Shown here in pieces: positions 33,225-40,854 of a DNA stretch of 53,174 bases. Below the pieces are notes generated by a model. The model had not been told where the DNA came from. It searched no databases and was given only the letters and a program-made list of their open reading frames with translations. Position 1 is the stretch's first letter. Each line of letters opens with the position of its first letter. The position numbers were made by a program, and so were the translations under genes. Source of the DNA: Oscillospiraceae bacterium (lineage in GTDB: Bacteria > Bacillota > Clostridia > Oscillospirales > CAG-272); NCBI GenBank assembly GCA_015064805.1, contig SVRN01000013.1:1-53174 (forward strand). Direction: 5' to 3'.

Positions 33225-33986
33225 ATGGGAAAAATCATTGCATTTGCAAACCAAAAAGGCGGCGTGGGAAAGACCACCTCGGCGGTCAACGTAGCCGCAT
33301 CGCTCGGCATTCTGGGCAAAAAGGTATTGCTGATCGACCTCGACCCGCAGGGCAACACTACCAGCGGCGTCGGCATCTCCAAAAAGACGTTAAGGCACAC
33401 CATGCGCGACGTGTTGACAGGCTCGCTGCCTGCCGAACAGGCCGTTATGTCTACCGCGTTCGCGAACTTGTGGGTTCTTCCTGCCAATATTTCGCTGGCG
33501 GGATGCGAATTCGACCTCTACGACGCAGAAAACAGCGAATTTCAAATCAAAATGTTGCTCGAGCCATTGCGCGAGATTTACGATTATATCGTCATCGACT
33601 GTCCGCCCTCGCTCGGCATGCTGACCGTCAACGCCATGACAGCCGCCGACGGCGTGATCATTCCGATGCAATGCGAATTTTACGCGCTTGAAGGCTTGTC
33701 CCAGCTGATGATCACTGTCAGCCGCATTAAGCAGCATTATAATCCGACGCTGAACATCACGGGCATTCTCGTTACCATGCACAATAGCCGCTTGTTGTTG
33801 TCCATTCAGGTCATCAGCGAGCTGAAAAAGTATTACGCGGACAAGCTGTTTGAGACAACCATCTCCCGCAACGTCAAGCTGTCCGAGGCGCCCGGCTTCG
33901 GCGTGCCCGTTTACTATCACGACAAACGCAGCAAAGGTGCAGAGGAATATCTCTCCGTCGCCAAAGAGCTGATGCAGCGCATCTAA
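33225..33986 (+). CDS. parA: chromosome-partitioning ATPase ParA/Soj
   Basis: A 253-residue protein with the deviant Walker A KGGVGKT (11-17), DLDPQGNTT, DCPPSLGMLTVNAM and the usual C-terminal SRNVKLSEAPGFGVPVYYHDKRSKGAEEY. It binds DNA non-specifically in the ATP form and is stimulated by ParB to move or separate origins. Its start is 54 bases after the promoter. It forms an operon with parB 18 bases downstream. Confidence 0.97.
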   Translation: MGKIIAFANQKGGVGKTTSAVNVAASLGILGKKVLLIDLDPQGNTTSGVGISKKTLRHTMRDVLTGSLPAEQAVMSTAFANLWVLPANISLAGCEFDLYDAENSEFQIKMLLEPLREIYDYIVIDCPPSLGMLTVNAMTAADGVIIPMQCEFYALEGLSQLMITVSRIKQHYNPTLNITGILVTMHNSRLLLSIQVISELKKYYADKLFETTISRNVKLSEAPGFGVPVYYHDKRSKGAEEYLSVAKELMQRI

Positions 33987-34004
33987 GAAAGAGAGGGAAG
34001 TGAC

Positions 34005-34913
34005 ATGGCAAGAAAACCCGGTGGTCTGGGACGCGATTTTTACTCAGTTCTGGACGACAACATGCCCGAAAACAACAAAAACGGCGTTTCTACGCTGAGA
34101 ATTGCCGATATTGAGCCGCGGAGTGACCAACCGCGAAAGCTGTTCGGACGCGAGGCGCTCGAAGCATTGGCTGAGTCCATCGGCCAGCACGGCGTATTAC
34201 AGCCCATTATCGTACGCGAAAGCGTCGCACTGAAGGGCTCGTACGAAATCATTGCGGGCGAGCGTCGTTGGCGCGCGGCCAAGATGGCAGGACTTTCTGA
34301 AATCCCCGTCGTCATTCTTGAGGGCGACGATCTCAAGGCTGCTCAGGTCTCTATTATCGAGAACGTCCAACGCGAAGGTCTCAATCCCGTAGAAGAAGCG
34401 CTTGCTTATCGCGCGTTGATGGATAAGTTTGGTCTGACACAGGATCAGGTGTCTCAGCAGGTCGGCAAGAGCCGCTCCAATATCGCCAATATGATGCGTC
34501 TGTTGGATCTGCCCGAAAACGTGCTCGATATGCTTCGCGAGGGATCGATCTCAACCGGCCACGCGCGTGCGTTGCTGGGCCTGGAAAGGGAAGAAGACAT
34601 TCCCGTGCTGGCCGAGCGCATTTTGCAGTCTGAGCTTTCCGTCCGCGAGGTGGAAAGAGCGGTCAAGCTGATGAACGAGGCGGCCAACGCCCCCGAAGTC
34701 GAGCCCGAGGATGCCGCGACCAAGGCAGAAACCAGCCTGCGCCGCGTCCACATCCGCGATCTCGAACGTCGAATTTTGAAAAAAATGGGTAGAAAGGCAA
34801 AAATTACCAGCACACCCAAGAAAAAGGTAATTGAACTGACATACGACAACGACGAAGATCTGGAAGAGCTGCTCAAAGCACTGTGCGGCGCCGATTTCTT
34901 CGAAGAATGCTAA
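34005..34913 (+). CDS. parB: chromosome-partitioning protein ParB/Spo0J
   Basis: A 302-residue protein; GAGAGGGAAG precedes ATG 34005. It has an N-terminal LGRDFYSVLDD (ParA-interacting type), PRSDQPRK, GVLQPIIVR, the CTP-binding AGERRWRAAKMAGL box (~84-96), ENVQREGLNPVEEALAY, and the HTH LTQDQVSQQVGKSRSNIANMMRLLDLP. The C-terminus forms the dimer domain. It loads on the parS sites 1 kb upstream. Confidence 0.97.
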   Translation: MARKPGGLGRDFYSVLDDNMPENNKNGVSTLRIADIEPRSDQPRKLFGREALEALAESIGQHGVLQPIIVRESVALKGSYEIIAGERRWRAAKMAGLSEIPVVILEGDDLKAAQVSIIENVQREGLNPVEEALAYRALMDKFGLTQDQVSQQVGKSRSNIANMMRLLDLPENVLDMLREGSISTGHARALLGLEREEDIPVLAERILQSELSVREVERAVKLMNEAANAPEVEPEDAATKAETSLRRVHIRDLERRILKKMGRKAKITSTPKKKVIELTYDNDEDLEELLKALCGADFFEEC

Positions 34914-34952
34914 ATCACAAGCCCACACAGGACGGAAAGGAACCAAACCATC

Positions 34953-36236
34953 ATGATCGATATTAAATACATCAAAGAAAACCCCGAAGAGGTCATCGCC
35001 CGCTACGCCATCAAGGGCAAGGACGCCCGCGAGGAGATCACCAGAATTCTCGAGCTGGACGCACAGCGCCGCGCGCTGATCGTTGAGGGTGAGTCGCTCA
35101 AGGCAGAGCAGAACAAGACCAACAAGCTCATCCCCCAGTACAAGAAGGAGGGAAGAGACGTTGCCCCCATTTTTGCCGAGCTCAAGGAGATCGCAAACAA
35201 GACCAAGGCCATCGACGAGCAGCTGCGCGCCGTTGAAGGCGAGTACAACACGCTGATGCTGGGGCTGCCCAACCTGCCCGACCGTGATCTCAAGCCCGGC
35301 GGCAAAGAGAACAACGAGCCCCTGCGTTACTGGGGCGAGCCGAGAAAGTTTGATTTTGAGGCCAAGAATCACGTAGATCTGTGCACCGAGCTGGGTCTGA
35401 TCGACTACAAGCGCGGCACCAAGCTCTCGGGCTCCGGCTTCTGGATCTATCGCGGCATGGGCGCGCGCCTTGAGTGGGCGTTGCTCAACTATTTTATTGA
35501 CACTCACCTGGGCGACGGCTACGAGCTCATTCTGCCTCCCCATATGCTCGAGTACGAGTGCGGCGTGACGGCGGGCCAGTTCCCCAAGTTTGCCGACGAG
35601 GTCTTTAAGATCGCCAACCCCACCGACAACCGTTCGCTGTATATGCTGCCCACCGCCGAAGCGGCGCTGGCATCGCTGTATCGCGGCGAGCTGCTCACCG
35701 AGGCAGACCTGCCCAAAAAGCTGGTCAGCTACACCCCTTGCTTCCGCCGTGAGGCAGGCTCTTACCGTTCGGACGAGCGCGGCATGGTGCGCGGACATCA
35801 GTTCAACAAGGTTGAAATGTTCCAGTACACGCTGCCCGAAAAGTCGGACGAGGCGTTCGAGGAGCTGGTCACCAAGGCAGAGGCGCTGGTCAGCGGTCTG
35901 GGCTTCCATTTCCGCACCGTCAAGCTGGCGGCAGAGGACTGCTCGGCTTCCATGGCACGCACCTACGACATTGAGATCAACATCCCCTCCATGAACGGTT
36001 ACAAGGAGGTCTCCTCCGTTTCCAACGCACGTGACTATCAGGCTCGCCGCGGCGGCATCCGCGTCAAGCGCGCCGACGGTCACATCGAGTACGTTCACAC
36101 CCTCAACGGCTCGGGTCTGGCCACCTCGCGTATTCTGCCCGCACTGGTCGAGCAGAATCAGACCCGTGACGGTGATATCATCGTTCCCGAGGTTCTGCGC
36201 AAGTACCTTGGCACCGATATCATCCGCAAGGGCTGA
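34953..36236 (+). CDS. serS: seryl-tRNA synthetase
   Basis: A 427-residue class II synthetase of the usual length. An N-terminal coiled-coil arm (~30-105) binds tRNA-Ser. The catalytic core has motif 2 PCFRREAGSYRSDERGMVRGHQFNKVE and motif 3 NGSGLATSRILPALVEQNQT. It lies 39 bases after parB with a GGAAAGGA site and no separate promoter, so it is probably co-transcribed with parAB. serS next to the par genes is common in Bacillota. Confidence 0.97.
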   Translation: MIDIKYIKENPEEVIARYAIKGKDAREEITRILELDAQRRALIVEGESLKAEQNKTNKLIPQYKKEGRDVAPIFAELKEIANKTKAIDEQLRAVEGEYNTLMLGLPNLPDRDLKPGGKENNEPLRYWGEPRKFDFEAKNHVDLCTELGLIDYKRGTKLSGSGFWIYRGMGARLEWALLNYFIDTHLGDGYELILPPHMLEYECGVTAGQFPKFADEVFKIANPTDNRSLYMLPTAEAALASLYRGELLTEADLPKKLVSYTPCFRREAGSYRSDERGMVRGHQFNKVEMFQYTLPEKSDEAFEELVTKAEALVSGLGFHFRTVKLAAEDCSASMARTYDIEINIPSMNGYKEVSSVSNARDYQARRGGIRVKRADGHIEYVHTLNGSGLATSRILPALVEQNQTRDGDIIVPEVLRKYLGTDIIRKG

Positions 36237-36269
36237 TCTCACCGCCATATCACAGAAAGGAGCCCTGTT

Positions 36270-36980
36270 ATGCTGTCATTTCTTTCTAATCTGACAATGC
36301 GAATGGGACAACTTTGCCACGCGACCCTTTCTTCCTCGGACGAGCCCTCGCTTTTGCGCGAGCTTTGGGATTATTTCGTTGAAAAGTATTTCACCGTTCA
36401 CTTCGAGGAGTACAACTATCAGAATATCACCATCCGTTCAGGTGGCCTTCTTTCGGCGCAGGCCGTGATCGTTGCCTTTTTCCTTGGACTGATCATCGCC
36501 GCAGGCATCGCCATGTTCCAGAAAAGAACGCTGGGCGATCTCGTACGTGCGCTTGACAGAGAGGACGCCAACGAGCCCTCAAGGGCAATGACGCTGGAGC
36601 AGCTCGGCTTGATCCGCAACACGGCTATCAAGCAGGACCTCCGCCACGGAACCGCTCTTCGCCGCGTCGTTCGCTGTGTCGAGGAGGAGGAATTCCTCGC
36701 TTCCATGGCAGAAAAAAAGGCCGCGTTCGAAGCGGACGAGCAAAACAAAGGAAAAAAGTGGAAGGACGTTCCGTTCCAGTACGATTTTTACAAGCACCAC
36801 TTTTACATTCCCGCTGAGCTGATGTTCGGCGCGGACGTGCATTTTGACAAAAAGGGAAGCAACCCACTGGTTTTCGTCTTTACCGTCATCGTTTGCGTGG
36901 TGTTTGCCGCGCTGGTCTGCTACCTGCTGCCCGAAATGCTTCAGCTTGCCGATAACTTTATCGGCGTGTTCAAGGGTTAA
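36270..36980 (+). CDS. unknown two-TM membrane protein
   Basis: A 236-residue protein; AGAAAGGAG lies upstream of ATG 36270, 33 bases after serS. Two membrane helices are predicted: ~63-83 (AQAVIVAFFLGLIIAAGIAMF) and near the C-terminus (~201-222, LVFVFTVIVCVVFAALVCYLL). A ~115-residue soluble loop rich in Glu/Lys lies between. I do not recognise the family. Position suggests co-expression with serS. Confidence 0.75.
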   Translation: MLSFLSNLTMRMGQLCHATLSSSDEPSLLRELWDYFVEKYFTVHFEEYNYQNITIRSGGLLSAQAVIVAFFLGLIIAAGIAMFQKRTLGDLVRALDREDANEPSRAMTLEQLGLIRNTAIKQDLRHGTALRRVVRCVEEEEFLASMAEKKAAFEADEQNKGKKWKDVPFQYDFYKHHFYIPAELMFGADVHFDKKGSNPLVFVFTVIVCVVFAALVCYLLPEMLQLADNFIGVFKG

Positions 36981-37020
36981 GCCCTGAAAATCTTCGTTAT
37001 ATTGACACAAGCGCGTTATA

Positions 37021-37049
37021 TTGACGCACGGGTGTCCATATATTATAAA
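37021..37049 (+). promoter_or_regulatory. promoter of the TM2-like gene
   Basis: TTGACG (37021-37026) and TATAAA (37044-37049), 17-base spacer; a second TTGACA stands 19 bases upstream (37002). Confidence 0.75.
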
Positions 37050-37072
37050 AAACAAAAAAGGAGAGTTCTATC

Positions 37073-37324
37073 ATGGACAACAAGATTCTTTACGGCATCA
37101 TGACCATCATCTTCAACTCGATTGGTGTTCCTTGCTTCATGCAGGGCAAGGTTAAGGCGGGCGTTCTCAGAATCGTTCTGGCCTGCATCACCTTCGGCGT
37201 CGTTGGCGTCATCAACGAGATCATGGGTATCATCCAGGGTATCAAGATCCTGTGCATGTCGGATGAGGACTATGCAGCTGCTGACAAGGCTACGCTGCTG
37301 ATGGGTGTTCCTTCCGGAAAATAA
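37073..37324 (+). CDS. small TM2-domain-like membrane protein
   Basis: An 83-residue protein; AAAAAGGAG precedes ATG 37073. Two membrane helices (~6-24 and ~30-55) are joined by a short polar turn (FMQGKVKAG), with an NxxGxPCFMQGK...GVINEIMGIIQGIKIL pattern like TM2-domain proteins. The C-terminal ~25 residues are soluble. It is monocistronic between its own promoter and terminator. The function of this family in bacteria is unknown. Confidence 0.8.
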   Translation: MDNKILYGIMTIIFNSIGVPCFMQGKVKAGVLRIVLACITFGVVGVINEIMGIIQGIKILCMSDEDYAAADKATLLMGVPSGK

Positions 37325-37339
37325 TCCAAAACGATAAAT

Positions 37340-37374
37340 AAGGGTGTGGGCGATGATACCCACGCCCTTGTTTT
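37340..37374 (+). terminator. terminator of the TM2-like gene
   Basis: AAGGGTGTGGG pairs with CCCACGCCCTT (one G-T pair), followed by GTTTT. Confidence 0.8.
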
Positions 37375-37417
37375 CCAATTATTTCCAATTTCAACCAAAC
37401 AAATTTTGGCAAAGGGG

Positions 37418-37446
37418 TTGAAAAGGGGGAGAAAGTGTGGTATACT
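37418..37446 (+). promoter_or_regulatory. tRNA-Arg promoter
   Basis: TTGAAA (37418-37423) and TATACT (37441-37446), 17-base spacer, 12 bases before the tRNA. Confidence 0.85.
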
Positions 37447-37458
37447 ACTGCAGGAGAT

Positions 37459-37535
37459 GCACCAGTAGCTCAGATGGATAGAGCACCAGCCTCCGACGCT
37501 GGGTGTCGCCGGTTCGAGTCCGGCTTGGTGTACCA
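37459..37535 (+). tRNA. tRNA-Arg, anticodon CCG
   Basis: A 77-base cloverleaf: acceptor GCACCAG/TTGGTGT with two G-T pairs, D-arm GCTCAGATGGATAGAGC, anticodon arm CCAGC-CTCCGAC-GCTGG with anticodon CCG at 37493-37495, T-arm GCCGG-TTCGAGT-CCGGC, discriminator A and encoded CCA. It reads CGG codons. Confidence 0.97.
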
Positions 37536-37573
37536 AAAAAAGAAGGGATCGCTATGCGATCCCTTCTTTTTTT
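37535..37573 (+). terminator. tRNA-Arg terminator
   Basis: An 18-bp perfect stem starting AAAAAAAGAAGGGATCGC with a three-base loop and seven terminal T residues. It starts at the CCA end, and pairing continues outward into the tRNA itself on the left and the inverted copy on the right. Confidence 0.9.
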
Positions 37574-37890
37574 GGTACACCCGAACTCGAGTCGTTTCGC
37601 GACACCCAATGGAAGTTTTACTTGCGGAGCAAGTGAAACTTCGTGAATTCAGGCATTCATGCCTGAATTCGGTCGCCGGTTCGAGGTTCCTTATTTCTTG
37701 CCACACCCGAACTCGAGTCGTTTTGCGGCACCCAATGGAAGTTTTACTTGCGGAGCAAGTGAAACTTCGTGAACTCACGCGCCTGCGCGAAACTATTCCG
37801 GTTTTGCTTGCAAAATGCGGTCGTTGAGACCGCAAGGGAAAGTTTGTGAATTCAGGCATTCATGCCTGAATTCGGTCGCCGGTTCGAACT
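37574..37890 (+). repeat. inverted and direct copies of the tRNA-Arg 3' half with palindromes
   Basis: 37574-37608 is a diverged inverted copy of the tRNA-Arg 3' half (GGTACACCCGAACTCGAGTCG...CGACACCCA), so tRNA tail-terminator-inverted tail forms one long palindrome centred near 37554. The unit ACACCCGAACTCGAGTCG...ACTTCGTGAA recurs at 37703, 126 bases later. GTGAATTCAGGCATTCATGC...GGTCGCCGGTTCGA, a palindrome plus T-arm piece, occurs at 37643-37684 and 37846-37887. GTTTTACTTGC-GGA-GCAAGTGAAAC hairpins lie between. No gene is present. Confidence 0.8.
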
Positions 37891-37934
37891 GTTTTTTTCT
37901 TTTTTGTCAAGTTGGTTGGGCGTAAATCTTTCAC

Positions 37935-38305
37935 TACCGTTTCTTTTGACGCGCGTACAGCTTCGCGCCGCGCTGCTTCGGTTTTTCATGTCACTTCTTG
38001 CCACGCGGCAAGAAGTGACCAAGAAGCGCGCCCGGACGTTCCCTCCGGGACCTCCCTTTCCGTGCCGCTCTTCAAAGCGGACAGGGGAGAAAAACATCTA
38101 TTTTTTCTCTGCATCTCTCGCCACACAGACACTACGAGCGGCAGATATGCCAAAGAGAAAAGTTTTGCGGGGTGCCAAGGGGTATTAGACCCCTTGGTTC
38201 GTTTCTTGGCTACTTCTTGGGGAAAGCCAAGAAGTAGCATAAATTGCTTTCACCGAGCGCGCGAAGCTGTGCGAGGCTGTAGGAGAAGAAGTAGAAAATT
38301 TAGTT
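37935..38305 (+). repeat. dispersed hairpin-rich intergenic repeat, copy E (short form)
   Basis: About 370 bases, plus orientation, lacking the central GTGCGTCGCAG and TTGGCG/TTTGCA modules. Both end hairpins are present (CACTTCTTGCC/GGCAAGAAGTG; GCTACTTCTTGG/CCAAGAAGTAGC). The invariant stem appears in compensated form, CCAAGGGGTATTAGACCCCTTGG. A fragment of the CCACGAGCGGCAGGCGGAG module follows outside the right end at ~38320-38350. Confidence 0.85.
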
Positions 38306-38387
38306 TTCCCCTATCTCTCCCCGCCTTGCCACCACGAGCGGCAGGCGGAGAAGCGGAAACGTGTTAAAGCAAATCTGCTATGGCGAA

Positions 38388-38419
38388 GAAAAAAGGGGAC
38401 TTCTTTCAAGAAGTCCCCC
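38388..38419 (-). terminator. terminator of the hydroxyacid dehydrogenase gene
   Basis: On the minus strand AGGGGACTTCTT pairs with AAGAAGTCCCCT, followed by six T residues, 12 bases past the stop. Confidence 0.9.
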
Positions 38420-38431
38420 TCATCGTTCCTT

Positions 38432-39430
38432 TTAAACCTTCACCAAGTTTGCTTCGATGGGGTAATGATCGACCACGCTCATGGCGTTATCCAACGTGGT
38501 ACGGGCAATGGCGTCGAGGGCCTCATGAGTGAGAAATCCCTGATGGGAGGTGACGACGACGTTAGGGAAGGACAACAGGCGCGAGGTAATGGAGGACTCC
38601 AGAATATCGTCCTCGCGGTTTTCGAAGACGTTGTTGTTTTCTTCCTCGTACACGTCCAGGCCGACGCCGAAAAAGCGATGAGAGCGGATGCCCGCGATCA
38701 AGTCAGTGCTGTCCACCAGCGCGCCGCGCGAGGTGTTGATGAGAATGCACCCGGGTTTGAGCTTTTCGATGGTGTCCTTGTTGATCATATGGTAGGTCTC
38801 GTCGGTCAGCGGGCAGTGGAGTGAGATCAGATCGGAAGCGGATAGCAGCTGATCCAGCGGCACGTAGCTTACGCCCTCAACCGCCAGCGCCTCGCTGGGG
38901 TACTTGTCATACGCCAGCACCTTCATGCCAAAGCCGCGGCAGATGCGGCACATCGCCTGACCGATCTTGCCCGTGCCGATGATGCCCGCCGTTTTTCCGT
39001 GGAAGGTCATGCCCGTCAGTCCCACCAAGCTGAAATTATTCTCCCGCACCTTGATATACGCCTTGTGCAGCTTTCTGTTGACCGCCAGCGCCAGCGCCAT
39101 GGCGTGCTCGGCAACCGCCTCGGGCGAATAGCCCGGCACGCGCAAAACGGTCATATCGTATTCGTCCGCCGCGTAGGCGTCCAGCTGATTGAAGCCCGCG
39201 CAACGCAAGAGGATGGTCTTCACTCCAACCTCGTGCAGGCGTCTGAGCATATCCCGACCGAGATCGGCGTTGACGAAGGCGCAAATGGCATCGTAGCCCT
39301 GCGCGAGCCTCGCCGTGCCGGGGGTCAGGTCGGCGTCGAGATAGTCCAGCGTGATGCCCGGATAGTCGGGCAGGTGAGCGTCAAAGCTCTCGCGGTCGTA
39401 GGGTTTGGCGTCGTATAATAGAATTTTCAT
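38432..39430 (-). CDS. D-2-hydroxyacid dehydrogenase, D-lactate dehydrogenase-like
   Basis: A 332-residue protein; AAAGGAC precedes ATG 39430. It has the NAD-binding GIIGTGKIGQAMCRICRGFGMKVLAYDKYP, the catalytic Arg in INTSRGALVDS, Glu in GLDVYEEE and His in VVVTSHQGFLTHEAL. The N-terminal FVNADLGRDMLRRLHEVGVKTILLRCAGFNQLD is the LdhA/VanH pattern. It would reduce pyruvate or another 2-oxoacid with NADH, a fermentative sink. LdhA is the best guess; other 2-oxoacid substrates are possible. Confidence 0.9.
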   Translation of the reverse strand: MKILLYDAKPYDRESFDAHLPDYPGITLDYLDADLTPGTARLAQGYDAICAFVNADLGRDMLRRLHEVGVKTILLRCAGFNQLDAYAADEYDMTVLRVPGYSPEAVAEHAMALALAVNRKLHKAYIKVRENNFSLVGLTGMTFHGKTAGIIGTGKIGQAMCRICRGFGMKVLAYDKYPSEALAVEGVSYVPLDQLLSASDLISLHCPLTDETYHMINKDTIEKLKPGCILINTSRGALVDSTDLIAGIRSHRFFGVGLDVYEEENNNVFENREDDILESSITSRLLSFPNVVVTSHQGFLTHEALDAIARTTLDNAMSVVDHYPIEANLVKV

Positions 39431-39520
39431 AAAAGCGTCCTTTCTGTTTTTATATATCAAGTATGCGGTGCTGTCGGCCGGTTCATGCGGGCACCGCGCA
39501 TTTCTTTGGTTTTGCGCCTC

Positions 39521-39549
39521 ATTATACCACAAATTTGCTCATAATACAA
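39521..39549 (-). promoter_or_regulatory. promoter of the hydroxyacid dehydrogenase gene
   Basis: TTGTAT (39544-39549) and TATAAT (39521-39526) on the minus strand, 17-base spacer. The leader to ATG 39430 is ~85 bases. The divergent lipoprotein promoter lies 22 bases away. Confidence 0.8.
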
Positions 39550-39570
39550 GAGAGATTTCGGAAACGGGTA

Positions 39571-39599
39571 TTGACGCACCTACGGTTATATGCTATACT
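39571..39599 (+). promoter_or_regulatory. promoter of the lipoprotein gene
   Basis: TTGACG (39571-39576) and TATACT (39594-39599), 17-base spacer, ~100 bases before ATG 39706. Confidence 0.85.
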
Positions 39600-39705
39600 G
39601 AATTTGCAAACAAATAAAATTTTTCAAAAATGTGGGAAGTTTTTCACTTTTTTGACGTCTTATATAGCAGAGGCCCTAAAATTTGAAACGAAGGAGGACT
39701 ATGAA

Positions 39706-40767
39706 ATGAAACGTCGCGCCGCGCACACCCTATTCTTTGCCGCCTCGAGACTGCTTTTGCTGTTGCTGAGCATGAGCCTTTTGCTGTCCGCCTGCGCCCA
39801 TCCCCCTATTCAATTCCCGCCCTCCGTGACCGATCCGACCAAGGAACTGCAGACGGACGACACACAGCATCCCACGCCATCCGAGAACATCACGCCTGAG
39901 CCCGGGCCGTACATCAGCCGCATGGGCAACATCTGCTCCATTTGCCTGAACGATCGCTATCAGGACAAGAACTGCCAGTCCGTTATCATCTCGATAGGAA
40001 CGCTGTCTTATAAATCTCACGATCTTTGCCGGATATATCTGTCACAGGCTGACAACGAGCTGATCGGCGTCCGCGTACTCGGACGGGACATCACGCCGAC
40101 GACAGGCGAGGACGGAACGTTGATCTATTGTCTGGATATGAACGCCCTGGGTATCGATTTTGATAGTTGGGAATACGCATGGAACGACTTGTGGATCCAG
40201 TTGTTCTTTTCCACCAACAGCCTGAAGGAAAACCAAGCGTATCCGATGATGGTCGAAAAACATTACGAAGAAGGGCTATACAAAAAAGAAGAGCTGCACG
40301 TGTTCGGCGAGCGCGGCGTATTGGAATATTCCCACACCCGAGTTTCATCTGCCCGCGTGTATGCGTCGCTGTCTCAGCTATACGAGCAAACCAATGTCAG
40401 CGATCTGCATCTACCCGCCTCTGCCACCTGTATGCAGGTGGAATATCAAAACGCAGGAAAGAAAATCATATACGATCTGGCCTTCCACCAAGGTATTATT
40501 TATATCACGCAAGAAGCCGAAGGATCTTTGGAAAAGGAACTGAGCTATAAGGATCATTTCAGTGAGACGGTGATCCACGAAAAAGGCGGCATCACCTACT
40601 ACATCGTGGGGCATTGGGACTCTTGCGGTGCTCCAGCTGTACCAACCGGTTTTGTCATTTATTGGCAGATCGGAACTAGATGCTATAGGTGGGACACGAG
40701 AAGCGTCAGCAGTTTTGAAGAGGCCACCGCCCTGGTGGAGGATTTGAAAACGTTTCCTGCGCAATAA
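39706..40767 (+). CDS. lipoprotein of unknown function
   Basis: A 353-residue protein. GGAGG lies 8 bases before ATG 39706; the ATG five bases earlier is out of frame and hits a stop at once. A lipoprotein signal ends at Cys30 (SLLLSAC), then a Pro/Thr-rich linker (~35-75) leads to a soluble extracytoplasmic domain with several cysteines (NICSICLNDRYQDKNCQS). No known fold is recognised. It is monocistronic with its own promoter and terminator. Confidence 0.8.
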   Translation: MKRRAAHTLFFAASRLLLLLLSMSLLLSACAHPPIQFPPSVTDPTKELQTDDTQHPTPSENITPEPGPYISRMGNICSICLNDRYQDKNCQSVIISIGTLSYKSHDLCRIYLSQADNELIGVRVLGRDITPTTGEDGTLIYCLDMNALGIDFDSWEYAWNDLWIQLFFSTNSLKENQAYPMMVEKHYEEGLYKKEELHVFGERGVLEYSHTRVSSARVYASLSQLYEQTNVSDLHLPASATCMQVEYQNAGKKIIYDLAFHQGIIYITQEAEGSLEKELSYKDHFSETVIHEKGGITYYIVGHWDSCGAPAVPTGFVIYWQIGTRCYRWDTRSVSSFEEATALVEDLKTFPAQ

Positions 40768-40770
40768 GTA

Positions 40771-40808
40771 AAAACGAACAGCGGAGCCACGGCTCCGCTG
40801 TTCGTTTT
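40771..40808. terminator. bidirectional terminator
   Basis: AAAACGAACAGCGGAGCC and its complement around a two-base loop, ending in TTTT on both strands. It serves the lipoprotein gene and possibly the convergent kinase gene. Confidence 0.85.
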
Positions 40809-40854
40809 CGTGTAAGGATGATAAGCTTTTTTTCATGCGCATACACCGCCCGTT

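Noticed and set aside
34551-36248. 565-codon minus-strand frame opposite parB and serS
   Set aside because: It spans two real genes on the other strand and their gap; a shadow of codon bias.
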